From Betaproteobacteria bacterium (GTDB lineage Bacteria; Pseudomonadota; Gammaproteobacteria; Burkholderiales; Rhodocyclaceae): DNA of 64,000 nt. Made by a program: the position numbers and the translations under genes. Below are positions 31,164 to 40,152 of this stretch, piece by piece. Position 1 is the first letter of the stretch, and each line of letters starts with the position of its first letter. Location of the stretch: positions 83,618-147,617 of the forward strand of contig JAHRYN010000004.1 of the NCBI GenBank assembly GCA_020621405.1, in the 5' to 3' direction. A model generated the notes under the pieces. It was not told where the DNA came from and did no database searches. It saw only the letters and a list, made by a program, of their open reading frames with translations.

Positions 31164-31330
31164 GATGAGACCCGGATTTTAGTTCAAAGCCGGGGCGCTG
31201 TGTAGCGACACACGCTCATGTTGCGACGCACACTGCTACGCGACATGCCAGCACCTGCCACTGTCGCAAACCTGCCCGCTGGCGTCACGGCACAATACGC
31301 ATCGCGACAGCGCTGCGCGCCACCGACGAT

Positions 31331-31576
31331 TCAGGCGCCTCGCTGCAGTTCGCCAACATCAGCCCCCGAATCTGGCACGAAGCGTGCTATCACCGAGCAG
31401 CCGATATAGATCTGCCTGAGCTTGCGCTCGGCGTCATCGACCGATGCTCCAGGTATCGAAAGATTCTCGATCAGGGCGCCGCCGCGCGTACGGATGCTGA
31501 AAGCGAACCGTGCGACGGGCGACCGCGCGATGGAAGACATCGGGAGCCTGTTCTTCCGAGCCGCTGAATTAAGCAT
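31331..31576 (-). CDS. Small conserved-looking protein of unknown function
   Basis: About 81 residues when read from the ATG at 31576; in-frame ATGs at 31594 and 31540 are also possible. The C-terminal half, with RFAFSIRTRGGALIENLSIP followed by a DAERKLRQIYIGC helix, looks like a small betaproteobacterial family that I cannot name. It has a strong candidate promoter (TTGTAA-N17-TATACT at 31607-31635) which predicts a leader of only about 24 bases for the 31576 start. Cys in YIGCSV may be of interest. Function unknown. Confidence 0.65.
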   Translation of the reverse strand: MLNSAARKNRLPMSSIARSPVARFAFSIRTRGGALIENLSIPGASVDDAERKLRQIYIGCSVIARFVPDSGADVGELQRGA

Positions 31577-31606
31577 AAATCGCAATCCCGTCATAGAGAT
31601 AGCGAC

Positions 31607-31635
31607 AGTATAGAAACAACTTGATAACATTACAA
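31607..31635 (-). promoter_or_regulatory. Sigma-70 promoter of the small gene at 31331
   Basis: On the minus strand TTGTAA is followed by a 17-base spacer and TATACT, a close match to consensus at optimal spacing. The start is predicted near 31600. Confidence 0.65.
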
Positions 31636-31649
31636 TCAAGTAATATTGT
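31621..31649 (+). promoter_or_regulatory. Candidate promoter of the DUF3579 gene
   Basis: TTGATA, a 17-base spacer and TATTGT lie on the plus strand and overlap the opposite-strand promoter at 31607-31635. The leader to the ATG at 31753 would be about 97 bases. The AT-rich block here stands out from its surroundings. Confidence 0.4.
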
Positions 31650-31752
31650 TTTTAAACGATTTTTTGGTTCCGCACATGTCTTCGCCATCCGCCACCGACC
31701 GTCGGGCGCCAACCGGATCAAGAAATCGACTGTTCGGACCGTATATCAAGTC

Positions 31753-32139
31753 ATGAGCGCGATACCGCATGTCCAGCCAGACCCACACGATGGAAACGCG
31801 CCAGTCGAAGCGCCTGCCAACCAGGTGCTGACACGCAGGAGCAACGATGATCACCGGCGTACGCGCAGCTTCACCATCATCGGAGCCACCAGCAAGGGAA
31901 AGACGTTCAGGCCCAGCGACTGGGCCGATCGCCTGTGCGGCGTGATGTCATCGTTCGGCAGCCAGCGCAAGATGCGCTATTCGCCGTACGTCAGGCCCGG
32001 GTGCTGGATCACCGGCGAGAAATGCGTATTCGTCGATGCCCGCCTGTACGATCTGGAGCCGCTGGCCTACAACTTCCTGATGCATTTCGCCCGCGACAAC
32101 GATCTGAAGGTGGATTACGAAGCCATCGAATCGGAATAG
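31753..32139 (+). CDS. DUF3579 domain protein
   Basis: A 128-residue protein whose middle and end match the DUF3579 family, seen mainly in betaproteobacteria: FTIIGATSKGKTFRPSDWAD, YSPYVRP and VFVDARLYDLEPLAYNFLM. The first 45 residues are polar and low in conservation. The ATG at 31753 was chosen because the earlier codons in frame look non-coding. Function is unknown. It ends just before a two-way terminator shared with rpsT. Confidence 0.88.
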   Translation: MSAIPHVQPDPHDGNAPVEAPANQVLTRRSNDDHRRTRSFTIIGATSKGKTFRPSDWADRLCGVMSSFGSQRKMRYSPYVRPGCWITGEKCVFVDARLYDLEPLAYNFLMHFARDNDLKVDYEAIESE

Positions 32140-32221
32140 CCCCTGTCCGCACGTCCGGATAACGGACGCCGACGTCCGAATCCCGTGCACCTGACGAACC
32201 CGGAGCGTATTCGGCACAAAT

Positions 32222-32250
32222 AAAAAAGCCGACTCGAGGTCGGCTTTTTT
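32222..32250. terminator. Bidirectional terminator between DUF3579 gene and rpsT
   Basis: AAAAAAGCCGAC and GTCGGCTTTTTT form a long stem with a five-base loop, with A-run on one side and T-run on the other, so it can end transcription from both convergent genes. Confidence 0.9.
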
Positions 32251-32294
32251 ATTTGCTGCGCATTTACTGCGCATTTACTGCAATACGGCTGGAC

Positions 32295-32567
32295 TCAGGC
32301 TGCTGCGCCCATCGCCTTGATCGCACCGGACAGGCGACTCTTGTGACGAGCGGCCTTGTTCTTGTGGATGATGTTCTTGTCGGCGATGCTGTCGATCGTC
32401 GTCTGTGCCTGCACGAAAATCGCCTGCGCAGCCTGCTTGTCACCGGCCAGAATCGCCTTGCGGACATTCTTGATGGCGGTGCGCAGCTCCGAGCGCTGGC
32501 TCATGTTGTGGTCACGACGAACGTTTGCCTGACGGGCGCGCTTGCGTGCTTGTGCTGAATTGGCCAT
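32295..32567 (-). CDS. rpsT: 30S ribosomal protein S20
   Basis: A 90-residue basic helical protein that binds 16S rRNA. The start [19 protein letters not shown] and the end [19 protein letters not shown] are typical of S20. Length is standard. It is followed by the terminator at 32222-32250 and preceded by a candidate promoter at 32599-32627; murJ lies upstream on the opposite strand. Confidence 0.97.
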   Translation of the reverse strand: MANSAQARKRARQANVRRDHNMSQRSELRTAIKNVRKAILAGDKQAAQAIFVQAQTTIDSIADKNIIHKNKAARHKSRLSGAIKAMGAAA

Positions 32568-32598
32568 GTTGCGAAGTGGTATTCGGGGAAAACGCGGC

Positions 32599-32627
32599 AG
32601 TATACGCAAGCAGGGACTGCGGCGCAA
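32599..32627 (-). promoter_or_regulatory. Candidate sigma-70 promoter of rpsT
   Basis: On the minus strand TTGCGC, a 17-base spacer and TATACT lie about 30 bases before the rpsT ATG. The -35 is only a partial match. Confidence 0.5.
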
Positions 32628-32708
32628 GCCCCGGATGCATTCAGGCAGTTCGCGGCGCTGCCGGTGGCTCTGGTAAGGTGCGCGCTGCCCTGCTCTTCTG
32701 CATCTTCA

Positions 32709-34247
32709 ATGAATCTATTACGTGCCCTCGCGACAGTCAGCAGCATGACATTGCTGTCGCGCATACTCGGATTCGCCCGCGACTTCTTCATCGCACGGGC
32801 TTTCGGTGCCGGCGCCGCCACCGATGCCTTCTTCGTCGCCTTCCGCCTGCCCAATCTGCTGCGTCGCATGTTTGCCGAAGGCGCGTTCTCGCAGGCCTTC
32901 GTTCCAATACTCGGCGAATACCGCAACCGCCGCGGCAGCGACGACACGCGTGCACTGGTGGACCGGGTTGCCACCCTGCTCACGCTGGTGGTGTTCGGCG
33001 TCACCCTGATAGGCATCATCGGCTCGCCGGTACTGATCTATCTCACCGCTCCGGGCTTCACCGCCGATGCCGACAAGTTCGCCCTGACAGTCACGCTGAC
33101 CCGCATCACCTTTCCCTACATCCTGTTCATGTCGCTGGTCGCGATGGCCGGCGGCGTGCTGAATACCTTCAGCCGCTTCGCCATTCCGGCATTCACGCCG
33201 GTCCTGCTCAACCTGAGCTTCATCGGCATGTGTCTGTTCGCAGCACCCTGGTTCGATCCGCCGGTGCTGGCACTGGCCTGGGCGGTGTTCCTCGGCGGCG
33301 CGCTGCAGCTGGGTCTGCAGGTGCCGGCACTGATGCGCATCGGCATGATGCCGCGCATCAATCTCGACCTGAACGACCCCGGCGTGCGCAGGATATTCAA
33401 GCTGATGCTGCCGGCGATACTCGGTGTGTCGGTGTCGCAGATTTCGCTGCTGATCAACACGGTGTTCGCGTCGTATCTGGAAAGCGGCTCGGTATCGTGG
33501 CTGTACTACGCCGACCGGTTGATGGAATTTCCGTCCGGTCTGCTCGGCGTCGCGCTCGGCACCATCCTGCTGCCCTCGCTGTCGCGCAGCCATGCAGATG
33601 GCGACGGTCACGAATTTTCCAGCCTGCTCGACTGGGGCCTGCGGCTGACCCTGATGCTGACGCTTCCGGCCGCGCTGGCGCTGGGAATGCTCGCCACGCC
33701 GCTGATCGCGACCCTGTTCCACCACGGCCAGTTCACCGCACATGACGTGCTGCAGACGCGCGCCGCACTGATCGCCTACAGCTTCGGCCTGACCGGCCTC
33801 ATCCTGGTCAAGATACTGGCGCCCGGCTTCTATTCGAGACAGGACATCCGCACGCCGGTCAAGATCGCGCTCGGCGTGCTGGTGCTGACCCAGCTGATGA
33901 ATCTGGTTTTCATCAGAATGTTCGCCCACGCGGGCCTCGCGCTGTCGATCGGGCTGGCGTCGCTGGTCAACGCCGGATTCCTGTACCGCGGCCTGCGGCG
34001 CATCGGCGCCTACACGCCGGCGCCCGGATGGCGCCCGTTCTGGCTGAAACTGGCGGCTGCGCTTGCTGTGATGGGTGGCGTGCTGCAGGCCGGCGTGACG
34101 CTGACCGGCGACTGGCTGACCATGGGCACGGCGTTGCGCATGGCGCACCTGGCCTGGCTGGTGCCACTTGCCGCGGGCGCCTACTTCGCCACACTGTTCG
34201 CCTTCGGATTCCGGCTGCGCGATTTTTCCCGTCGTGCGGCATCCTGA
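32709..34247 (+). CDS. murJ: Lipid II flippase MurJ (MviN)
   Basis: A 512-residue inner-membrane transporter of the MOP superfamily that flips lipid II for peptidoglycan synthesis. It starts [20 protein letters not shown] and has [19 protein letters not shown]-like segments ([20 protein letters not shown]), the conserved [20 protein letters not shown] and about 14 hydrophobic helices over its full length. The ATG at 32709 gives the normal N-terminus; an earlier in-frame start would add 15 residues with no match. Confidence 0.96.
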   Translation: MNLLRALATVSSMTLLSRILGFARDFFIARAFGAGAATDAFFVAFRLPNLLRRMFAEGAFSQAFVPILGEYRNRRGSDDTRALVDRVATLLTLVVFGVTLIGIIGSPVLIYLTAPGFTADADKFALTVTLTRITFPYILFMSLVAMAGGVLNTFSRFAIPAFTPVLLNLSFIGMCLFAAPWFDPPVLALAWAVFLGGALQLGLQVPALMRIGMMPRINLDLNDPGVRRIFKLMLPAILGVSVSQISLLINTVFASYLESGSVSWLYYADRLMEFPSGLLGVALGTILLPSLSRSHADGDGHEFSSLLDWGLRLTLMLTLPAALALGMLATPLIATLFHHGQFTAHDVLQTRAALIAYSFGLTGLILVKILAPGFYSRQDIRTPVKIALGVLVLTQLMNLVFIRMFAHAGLALSIGLASLVNAGFLYRGLRRIGAYTPAPGWRPFWLKLAAALAVMGGVLQAGVTLTGDWLTMGTALRMAHLAWLVPLAAGAYFATLFAFGFRLRDFSRRAAS

Positions 34248-34272
34248 ACCTGATCTAGGAGGAAGCATCGCA

Positions 34273-34899
34273 ATGAAACTGAGCAGCAGGAACTTCGCCG
34301 ACGGCAGCCGCATTCCCGGCGACAACGCATTCTGCGTTCCGGCCGACGACGGGCACGTCGCACTCGCCGCCAACCGCAATCCGCATCTCGCCTGGTCGGA
34401 CCTGCCGGCCGGCACGCGTTCCCTGGTGCTGATCTGCAACGACCCCGACGCACCGACGAAAGGTGATGACGTCAATCAGGAAGGGCGCACCGTGCCGGCC
34501 AGCCTGCCGCGCGCCGACTTCACGCACTGGGTGCTGATCGATCTGGCACCGGCCGGCGAAATCGCCGAGGGCGAGTTCTCGTCCGGCGTGACCGCCGGCG
34601 GCAAACCGGGCCCGGACGGTCCGCGCGGCACGCGCCAGGGCATCAACGACTACACCGCGTGGTTTGCCGGCGACGCCCAGATGAAGGGCGACTATCACGG
34701 CTATGACGGCCCCTGTCCGCCGTGGAACGACGAAATCCCGCACCGCTATGTTTTCACGCTGTACGCGCTGAACATCGCACGACTGCCACTCGAAGGCCGC
34801 TTCACCGTGGCACAGGCAAAGCGAGCAATGTCCGGACATGTACTCGGTGAAGCCAGCCTGACCGGCGTCTATACGCTGAATCCTGCAGTCGCACTCTGA
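34273..34899 (+). CDS. YbhB/YbcL-family PEBP-like protein
   Basis: A 208-residue protein of the phosphatidylethanolamine-binding-protein family. The anion-binding blocks LICNDPDAPT and FTHWVLIDLAP, and GPCPPWNDEIPHRYVFTLYA near the C-terminus, are clear. Bacterial members have no settled function; some bind small ligands or act as protease or kinase inhibitors. AGGAGG lies 10 bases before the ATG. It is 25 bases after murJ and may share its transcript. No signal peptide is seen. Confidence 0.92.
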   Translation: MKLSSRNFADGSRIPGDNAFCVPADDGHVALAANRNPHLAWSDLPAGTRSLVLICNDPDAPTKGDDVNQEGRTVPASLPRADFTHWVLIDLAPAGEIAEGEFSSGVTAGGKPGPDGPRGTRQGINDYTAWFAGDAQMKGDYHGYDGPCPPWNDEIPHRYVFTLYALNIARLPLEGRFTVAQAKRAMSGHVLGEASLTGVYTLNPAVAL

Positions 34900-34942
34900 C
34901 GCGGAAACGGCTGCAACGCCGTTCCCGCATCGCAGGGCGCGC

Positions 34943-36112
34943 TCAGGCTTCGTCCGGCTCCGGATTGTCGACCGCGGCGTCGCGCTGCGCGCGCAGCCGC
35001 TCGACCACCTCGGCCGGCGCAGCCGCCGGAATGCGCGGCGTCGCGCATTCGACATCGGCACACTGCGCGCGATGACGCAGCGCATGGTCGATCAGCACCA
35101 GCGCCAGCATCGCTTCGGCGATCGGCGTGGCGCGGATGCCGACGCAGGGGTCGTGCCGGCCGTGGGTATTCACGATGACCGGATTGCCCGCCTTGTCGAT
35201 CGAGTGACGGTCGAGCCGGATGCTTGACGTCGGCTTGATCGCGATCGACACGCGCACGTCCTGGCCGGTGGAAATGCCGCCGAGCACGCCGCCGGCGTTG
35301 TTCGACAGATAGCCCTGCGGCGACATTTCGTCCGAATGCACGGTGCCGCGCTGTTCGACGCTGGCAAAGCCGGCGCCGATCTCGACGCCCTTGACCGCAT
35401 TGATGCCCATCATCGCGTGCGCGATATCGGCATCCAGCCTGTCGTACACCGGCTCGCCCCAGCCGACCGGCACGCCGGAGGCCACGACCTCGATGCGCGC
35501 ACCGCACGAGTCACCCGACTTGCGCAGCGCGTCCATGAAGGCTTCTAGTTCCGGCACGATGGCTGCGTCCGGCGCAAAGAAGGGGTTCTCGGCGATGACC
35601 GCGCGGTCGCGGTACTCGATGCGGACCGTGCCGATCTGACTCATCCAGCCATGGATGTCGATGCCGTAGCGCTCGCGCAGCCACTTGCGCGCGATCGCGC
35701 CGGCCGCCACGCGCACCGCCGTCTCGCGCGCCGACGACCGACCGCCGCCGCGGTGGTCGCGGATGCCGTACTTCTGCCAGTAGGCGTAGTCGGCATGGCC
35801 GGGGCGGAAGGTTTCGGCGATGTTGCCGTAGTCCTTCGAACGCTGGTCCTGATTGCGGATCAGCAGGCCGATCGGCGTACCGGTGGTCACGCCCTCGAAC
35901 ACGCCGGACAGGATTTCCACCTCGTCCGGCTCGCGCCGCTGCGTCACGTGACGCGATGTACCCGGCTTGCGCCGGTCGAGTTCGGCCTGGATGTCGGCCG
36001 CCGTCAGCGCCAGCCCGGGCGGGCAGCCGTCGACCACGCAACCGATGGCCGGGCCATGCGATTCACCGAAGGATGTGACACGGAACAACGTGCCCAGAGT
36101 ATTGCCGGACAT
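34943..36112 (-). CDS. aroC: Chorismate synthase
   Basis: A 389-residue FMN-dependent enzyme that makes chorismate from EPSP, the last shared step of aromatic synthesis. The motif [18 protein letters not shown] starts at residue 16 and [36 protein letters not shown] and [18 protein letters not shown] are present. The C-terminus is about 20 residues longer than usual and ends in an acidic stretch (DNPEPDEA). The ATG at 36112 is preceded by an intergenic gap of 69 bases shared with a divergent membrane-protein gene. Confidence 0.96.
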   Translation of the reverse strand: MSGNTLGTLFRVTSFGESHGPAIGCVVDGCPPGLALTAADIQAELDRRKPGTSRHVTQRREPDEVEILSGVFEGVTTGTPIGLLIRNQDQRSKDYGNIAETFRPGHADYAYWQKYGIRDHRGGGRSSARETAVRVAAGAIARKWLRERYGIDIHGWMSQIGTVRIEYRDRAVIAENPFFAPDAAIVPELEAFMDALRKSGDSCGARIEVVASGVPVGWGEPVYDRLDADIAHAMMGINAVKGVEIGAGFASVEQRGTVHSDEMSPQGYLSNNAGGVLGGISTGQDVRVSIAIKPTSSIRLDRHSIDKAGNPVIVNTHGRHDPCVGIRATPIAEAMLALVLIDHALRHRAQCADVECATPRIPAAAPAEVVERLRAQRDAAVDNPEPDEA

Positions 36113-36181
36113 GGGAAACCCGCGATTTTTCAAGGCGCCGAGTCTAGCACGCAGGCCCGTTGCGGCCGTCGGCCTGCGCTC

Positions 36182-37132
36182 ATGACGGGCACCGCGCCGA
36201 CCGCCGCCATGGATAATGCAGTGCCACTCCCCGGCACCGCCCCGCATTTCCCGTTCATGACCCCGGTATTCGCCTGCCTGACCGTATTCACCATCGTTGC
36301 CGGCCTGTGGCTGGACAGCCATGTCGGCGCGTGGGGACAGGCCGTGGTCAATGTCTGGACCTGGGCCCTGCTGTGCGCGATGTTCCTGTGTGCCGCGCGC
36401 AGGCAGCGCGCGCTGTGGCTGGCCTGCCTGGCCTGGGCCTGGTTCGGGGAAATCGTGCTGTCGCAGGTGTGGGGCCTGTACGACTACTGGCTGGGCGGAC
36501 TGCCGCTGTTCGTGCCGCCGGGCCATGTGCTGCTGTTCGCGCTCGGCATGTGGCTGGCGGAACGCCTGCCGGCTGCGCTGACGGATGCCGTTCCCCCTTT
36601 CGCGACCGGCCTGGTGCTGTCGTTCGCACTGCTCGCCGGCGACACGCTGAGCCTGCCGCTGCTGGCGGTCTTCCTGCTGAGTACCCGCTTCGGCCCGTCA
36701 CCGCGCCTCTACAGCACGATGTTCCTGCTCGCACTCGCGATGGAGTTCTACGGCACGGCACTGGGCAACTGGGCCTGGCGCGCCCCGGTACCCGGCCTGC
36801 CGCTGGACGCGGCCAACCCGCCACTGGCGGCCGGTGCGGTCTATTGCCTGCTGGACTGGCTGGTCGGCGTCAGCGTCCAACACGTGAGTGCGTCGGCCGA
36901 CCGCTGGCACAGGCTGCGCGCGCGGCGTCGCGCACATGACCGGAATACCGCTCGGCTGCCTGGCGAGAGCCATCGTCGGGACGACGAGTTCATCGAATCC
37001 ACCCGGCAGGTTCCACGCCTTCAACGCGCGAGCGCAGCCTCGATCGCCCCCACCAGTGCATCCGACTCGGGCGTGACGTTGCTGGCGAAGGGCGTGATCG
37101 ACACGCCGTCGCGGCCAATCAGGTACTTGTAG
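36182..37132 (+). CDS. Membrane protein of unknown function
   Basis: I do not recognise this 316-residue protein. About six hydrophobic helices occupy residues 25-240, the first around [15 protein letters not shown]; the loops are rich in Trp and Tyr. The last 80 residues are polar and Arg-rich, and the final 37 codons run antisense to the end of the glutathione peroxidase gene, so the true end or a frameshift deserves a check. Starts at 36209 and 36257 are alternatives. It is divergent from aroC and convergent with the peroxidase. Confidence 0.6.
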   Translation: MTGTAPTAAMDNAVPLPGTAPHFPFMTPVFACLTVFTIVAGLWLDSHVGAWGQAVVNVWTWALLCAMFLCAARRQRALWLACLAWAWFGEIVLSQVWGLYDYWLGGLPLFVPPGHVLLFALGMWLAERLPAALTDAVPPFATGLVLSFALLAGDTLSLPLLAVFLLSTRFGPSPRLYSTMFLLALAMEFYGTALGNWAWRAPVPGLPLDAANPPLAAGAVYCLLDWLVGVSVQHVSASADRWHRLRARRRAHDRNTARLPGESHRRDDEFIESTRQVPRLQRASAASIAPTSASDSGVTLLAKGVIDTPSRPIRYL

Positions 37133-37653
37133 AAATTCCAGCTGGGTTCGACGCCAGTCAGCCGGACCAGATCGACGTAGAAAGGATGGCGCTGCGGCCC
37201 CTTGAGCACGGTCTTGGCGAACATCGGAAACTTCACGCCATAGGTCATGCTGCAGAACTCGGCGATTTCCTTGTCACTGCCGGGCTCCTGATTGCCGAAG
37301 TCGTTCGACGGGAAACCGAGCACGGTCAAGCCACGCGCACCGTACTTCTGCTGCAGTTTCTCCAGACCGTCGTACTGCTTCGTGAAACCGCAGCGGCTCG
37401 CCGTGTTGACCACCAGCAGCACACGCCCCCTGTAGTCGCACAGCGAGCGCGGCTTGCCGTCGAGCAGGCCGGGAATGCTCCGGTCCAGCAGGGCCGGGCA
37501 GGCATCGGCAGCCATCACGCCTCCCGAAACGATCAGAGCGGCCAGCGCCGCTGTCAGTCTGGCGCACCGCATGACCAGGTTCGCGGCTGCGCTGCGCCGT
37601 GGCCGCATGAGACGTGCCGCGTGCGCTCCGTTGATCCGGTCCATGATCCTCAT
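37021..37653 (-). CDS. Exported glutathione peroxidase (Cys type)
   Basis: A 210-residue peroxidase of the GPX family with Cys in place of selenocysteine: Cys88 in NTASRCGFTKQYDGLE, Gln122 in FPSNDFGNQEPG and Trp172 in [11 protein letters not shown]. The N-terminal 48 residues hold a basic segment and a hydrophobic stretch ending VMA, so the protein is probably exported; it then reads ADACPALL. Bacterial GPX-type enzymes usually take electrons from thioredoxin, which is unlikely in the periplasm, so the reductant is open. AGGAGG stands just before the ATG at 37653. Confidence 0.92.
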   Translation of the reverse strand: MRIMDRINGAHAARLMRPRRSAAANLVMRCARLTAALAALIVSGGVMAADACPALLDRSIPGLLDGKPRSLCDYRGRVLLVVNTASRCGFTKQYDGLEKLQQKYGARGLTVLGFPSNDFGNQEPGSDKEIAEFCSMTYGVKFPMFAKTVLKGPQRHPFYVDLVRLTGVEPSWNFYKYLIGRDGVSITPFASNVTPESDALVGAIEAALAR

Positions 37654-37965
37654 ACTCCCTCCTTCGTTGCGTACCCGACGATCGGCGCCAGACTTTATCA
37701 GGGCATCCGGCACCGGACATTGACACGTCGATCGCCCGGCGGTTCGCACTGCCGACGCGCCGCACACATGGCGATGCTTCCGCCGCGCGGCGGCCTGGCC
37801 GGCAGGCGTTTCACACCCGGACACAGGCTCCATTCTCCACCCTCCGTACAATCCGTCCGGCAACAGCAAACCCGGACCCTGCATAATCCGGGCACCCACC
37901 CGTTCGGGCTTGTCATCAAGCTGTCTCAAGCTCGCGTAAAATGATCTTTTGTCCAGGGGCCACGC
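37654..37965. other. Intergenic region between divergent peroxidase and ferritin-like genes
   Basis: This 312-base region has no gene that I can support. A -10-like TAAAAT lies at 37937-37942 on the plus strand, 24 bases before the ferritin-like gene, but no well-spaced -35 was found (a TTGTCA is 21 bases away). CATAAT at about 37882 is another possible -10. Confidence 0.6.
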
Positions 37966-38802
37966 ATGCTTTATCCCGAACTGTTCAGGTCGCTCGAATC
38001 CGCCCGCTGGGACATGGCGAAGGACGTGCCCTGGGACAGTTTCGACGCCTCGCTGCTGTCCGACGAACAGGCGATGACGATCAAGATGAACGCCATCACC
38101 GAGTGGTCGGCGCTGCCTGCGACCGAAATGTTCCTGCGCGACAACCATGACGATTCCGACTTCTCGGCCTTCATGTCGATCTGGTTCTATGAGGAACAGA
38201 AGCACGCGCTGGTGCTGATGGAATACCTGCGCCGCTTCCGGCCGGAACTGACGCCGACCGAAGAGGAACTGCACGAAGTGCGCTTCACATTCGATCCCGC
38301 GCCGGCACTGGAAACGCTGATGCTGCATTTCTGTGGCGAAGTGAGGCTGACCCAGTGGTATCGCCGTGCGTCCGAGTGGCACACCGAACCGGTCATCAAG
38401 CAGATCTATGACCTGCTGTCGCGCGACGAGGCACGCCATGGCGGCGCCTACCTGAAGTACATGAAGCGGGCGATCGAGAACACCGGCGACACGGCGCGTG
38501 CCGCCTTCTCGAAGATCGGCATGCTGATGGCCGCCAGCGGCCGGGCGGGCAAGCCGCTGCATCCGACCAATCTGCACGTCAGCAAGGATCTGTATCCGCG
38601 CGACACCATACAGTCCCGGCTGCCCGATCCGGATTGGCTGGAACACTGGCTGGACGAGCAGATCCGCTTCGACAAGGAGTGCGAGTCGCGCGTGATCGGC
38701 GGCATCCTGCGCAACCTGGGTTCGCTGTTCGGCGAAACCTTCAAGACGGCCAGCGACCTGAGCCGCTTCCGCAAGCAGCTCGCCGGCACCGGCGCCGCCT
38801 GA
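37966..38802 (+). CDS. Ferritin-like diiron protein
   Basis: A 278-residue helical protein with two ExxH pairs, Glu77-His80 (YEEQKHA) and Glu155-His158 (RDEARHG), plus Glu residues at about 46 and 125 (TEWSALP, CGEVRL). This is the metal-ligand pattern of ferritin-like diiron proteins of the acyl-ACP desaturase/ribonucleotide reductase class, so an oxygenase or oxidase activity is possible. The substrate is unknown. Its TGA overlaps the ATG of the heptose-phosphate adenylyltransferase (TGATG), so the two are translationally coupled. No membrane segment is seen. Confidence 0.82.
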   Translation: MLYPELFRSLESARWDMAKDVPWDSFDASLLSDEQAMTIKMNAITEWSALPATEMFLRDNHDDSDFSAFMSIWFYEEQKHALVLMEYLRRFRPELTPTEEELHEVRFTFDPAPALETLMLHFCGEVRLTQWYRRASEWHTEPVIKQIYDLLSRDEARHGGAYLKYMKRAIENTGDTARAAFSKIGMLMAASGRAGKPLHPTNLHVSKDLYPRDTIQSRLPDPDWLEHWLDEQIRFDKECESRVIGGILRNLGSLFGETFKTASDLSRFRKQLAGTGAA

Positions 38803-39290
38803 TGCGCGGCGGCACGCCGCGCTTCGAAGCCAAGCTGTGCCCGCCGGAAGAGGTCGCCGGCCGGGCAGCGCAGCTGGCCGGGCCGGTCGTGTTCACCAAC
38901 GGCTGTTTCGACATCCTGCACCGCGGTCACGTCACCTGCCTGGCGCAGGCCCGCGCGCTGGGCGGCGCACTGATCGTGGCACTGAACACCGACGCCTCGG
39001 TGAAGCGCCAGGGCAAGGGCGACGACCGGCCGGTCAACACGCTGGAAGACCGCGCCGCGGTGATCGCTGCACTCGAGTCGGTCAGCCTGGTGACCTGGTT
39101 CGACGCCGACACGCCGCTCGACCTGATCATCGCCTGCCGGCCCGACGTGCTGGTCAAGGGCGGCGACTGGCCGGTCGAGCGCATCGTCGGCGCACGCGAG
39201 GTGCTGGCGCGCGGCGGACGCGTCGAATCCATCGCCTTCGAGCATGAACGCTCGACCACCGCATTGCTGTGCAAGATCAGGGCGCTGTAG
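38802..39290 (+). CDS. rfaE2: D-glycero-beta-D-manno-heptose 1-phosphate adenylyltransferase
   Basis: A 162-residue cytidylyltransferase-like enzyme that activates heptose 1-phosphate with ATP for lipopolysaccharide core synthesis. The signature NGCFDILHRGH is at residues 33-43 and VLVKGGDWPVERIVGAREV is the typical C-terminal block. It is the stand-alone second half of the HldE/RfaE enzyme; the kinase half is not in this window. Translation is coupled to the ferritin-like gene. Confidence 0.94.
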   Translation: MRGGTPRFEAKLCPPEEVAGRAAQLAGPVVFTNGCFDILHRGHVTCLAQARALGGALIVALNTDASVKRQGKGDDRPVNTLEDRAAVIAALESVSLVTWFDADTPLDLIIACRPDVLVKGGDWPVERIVGAREVLARGGRVESIAFEHERSTTALLCKIRAL

Positions 39291-39393
39291 CGTTCCCCGC
39301 ATTCCGGTGATTGCCCCATAACCGGGCGCCAATCGCACGAGCGCTTATCATGCGCAGAGATCGTCACATTCCCGCCGGCACGGCCCCGTTCCA

Positions 39394-40152
39394 ATGAGCA
39401 AGTCCTCCACCCCGTCGTCCCGCTGGCTGCCGAGTCTGGCCGCCCGTGCGGCACTCGCCGTACTTTCACTGAGCACGGCAATCGCCGAGGCAGCACCCAT
39501 CGTCGAGGACAGCATCGCCCAGCGCGTGCAGGCCTGTACCGGCTGCCATGGCGCCGAAGGCCGCGCCGCGGCCGACGGCTACTACCCGCGCATCGCCGGC
39601 AAGCCGGCCGGCTACCTGCACAACCAGCTGCTGAATTTCCGCGACGGCCGCCGCCAGTACCCGCTGATGTCCGAACTGCTGCAGCCGCTGAGCGACGACT
39701 ACCTGCTGGAGATCGCACGCCACTTCTCGACTCTCGAGCTGCCCTACCCGGCCCCCGCGCGCCCGGCCGCACCGCAGGCCGTGCTCGCGCGCGGCGAACA
39801 GCTGGTGCGCAAGGGCGACGATTCGAAAAAGATACCGGCCTGCACCGGCTGCCACGGCGACCGGCTGACGGGTGTCGCACCGGCGATTCCTGGTCTGGCC
39901 GGACTGCCGCGCGACTATGTGGCGGCGCAGCTGAGCGGCTGGAAGAGCGGCATCCGCCATGCCGATGCACCGGACTGCATGGCGCAGATCGCACAGCGCA
40001 TGGCGCCGGACGACATCAATGCCGTGGCGCACTGGCTGTCGGTTCAGGCGGTACCCGCCGGTGGCAAGCCTGCCCTGGCGCCCGACCGGCCGCTGACGAT
40101 ACGCTGCGGCGGCGTACCGGCGACGCAGATGGCACCGGAGGGCGCGCGATGA
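39394..40152 (+). CDS. Dihaem cytochrome c (c4-like)
   Basis: A 252-residue exported protein with two CTGCHG haem-binding motifs at about residues 48 and 149, each in a class I cytochrome c domain. The N-terminal 34 residues are a signal peptide ending IAEA. Tandem c4-type cytochromes carry electrons to terminal oxidases. Its TGA overlaps the ATG of the next cytochrome gene by four bases. No dehydrogenase is nearby. Confidence 0.92.
   Translation: MSKSSTPSSRWLPSLAARAALAVLSLSTAIAEAAPIVEDSIAQRVQACTGCHGAEGRAAADGYYPRIAGKPAGYLHNQLLNFRDGRRQYPLMSELLQPLSDDYLLEIARHFSTLELPYPAPARPAAPQAVLARGEQLVRKGDDSKKIPACTGCHGDRLTGVAPAIPGLAGLPRDYVAAQLSGWKSGIRHADAPDCMAQIAQRMAPDDINAVAHWLSVQAVPAGGKPALAPDRPLTIRCGGVPATQMAPEGAR

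Noticed and set aside
31176-31181. TAAAAT as the argD promoter -10
   Set aside because: Its predicted start would fall directly at the terminator hairpin, and no -35 is found at a proper distance.
32257-32278. Tandem 11-bp repeat TGCGCATTTAC next to the rpsT terminator
   Set aside because: Only two copies, no further structure, and no sign of function beyond local slippage.
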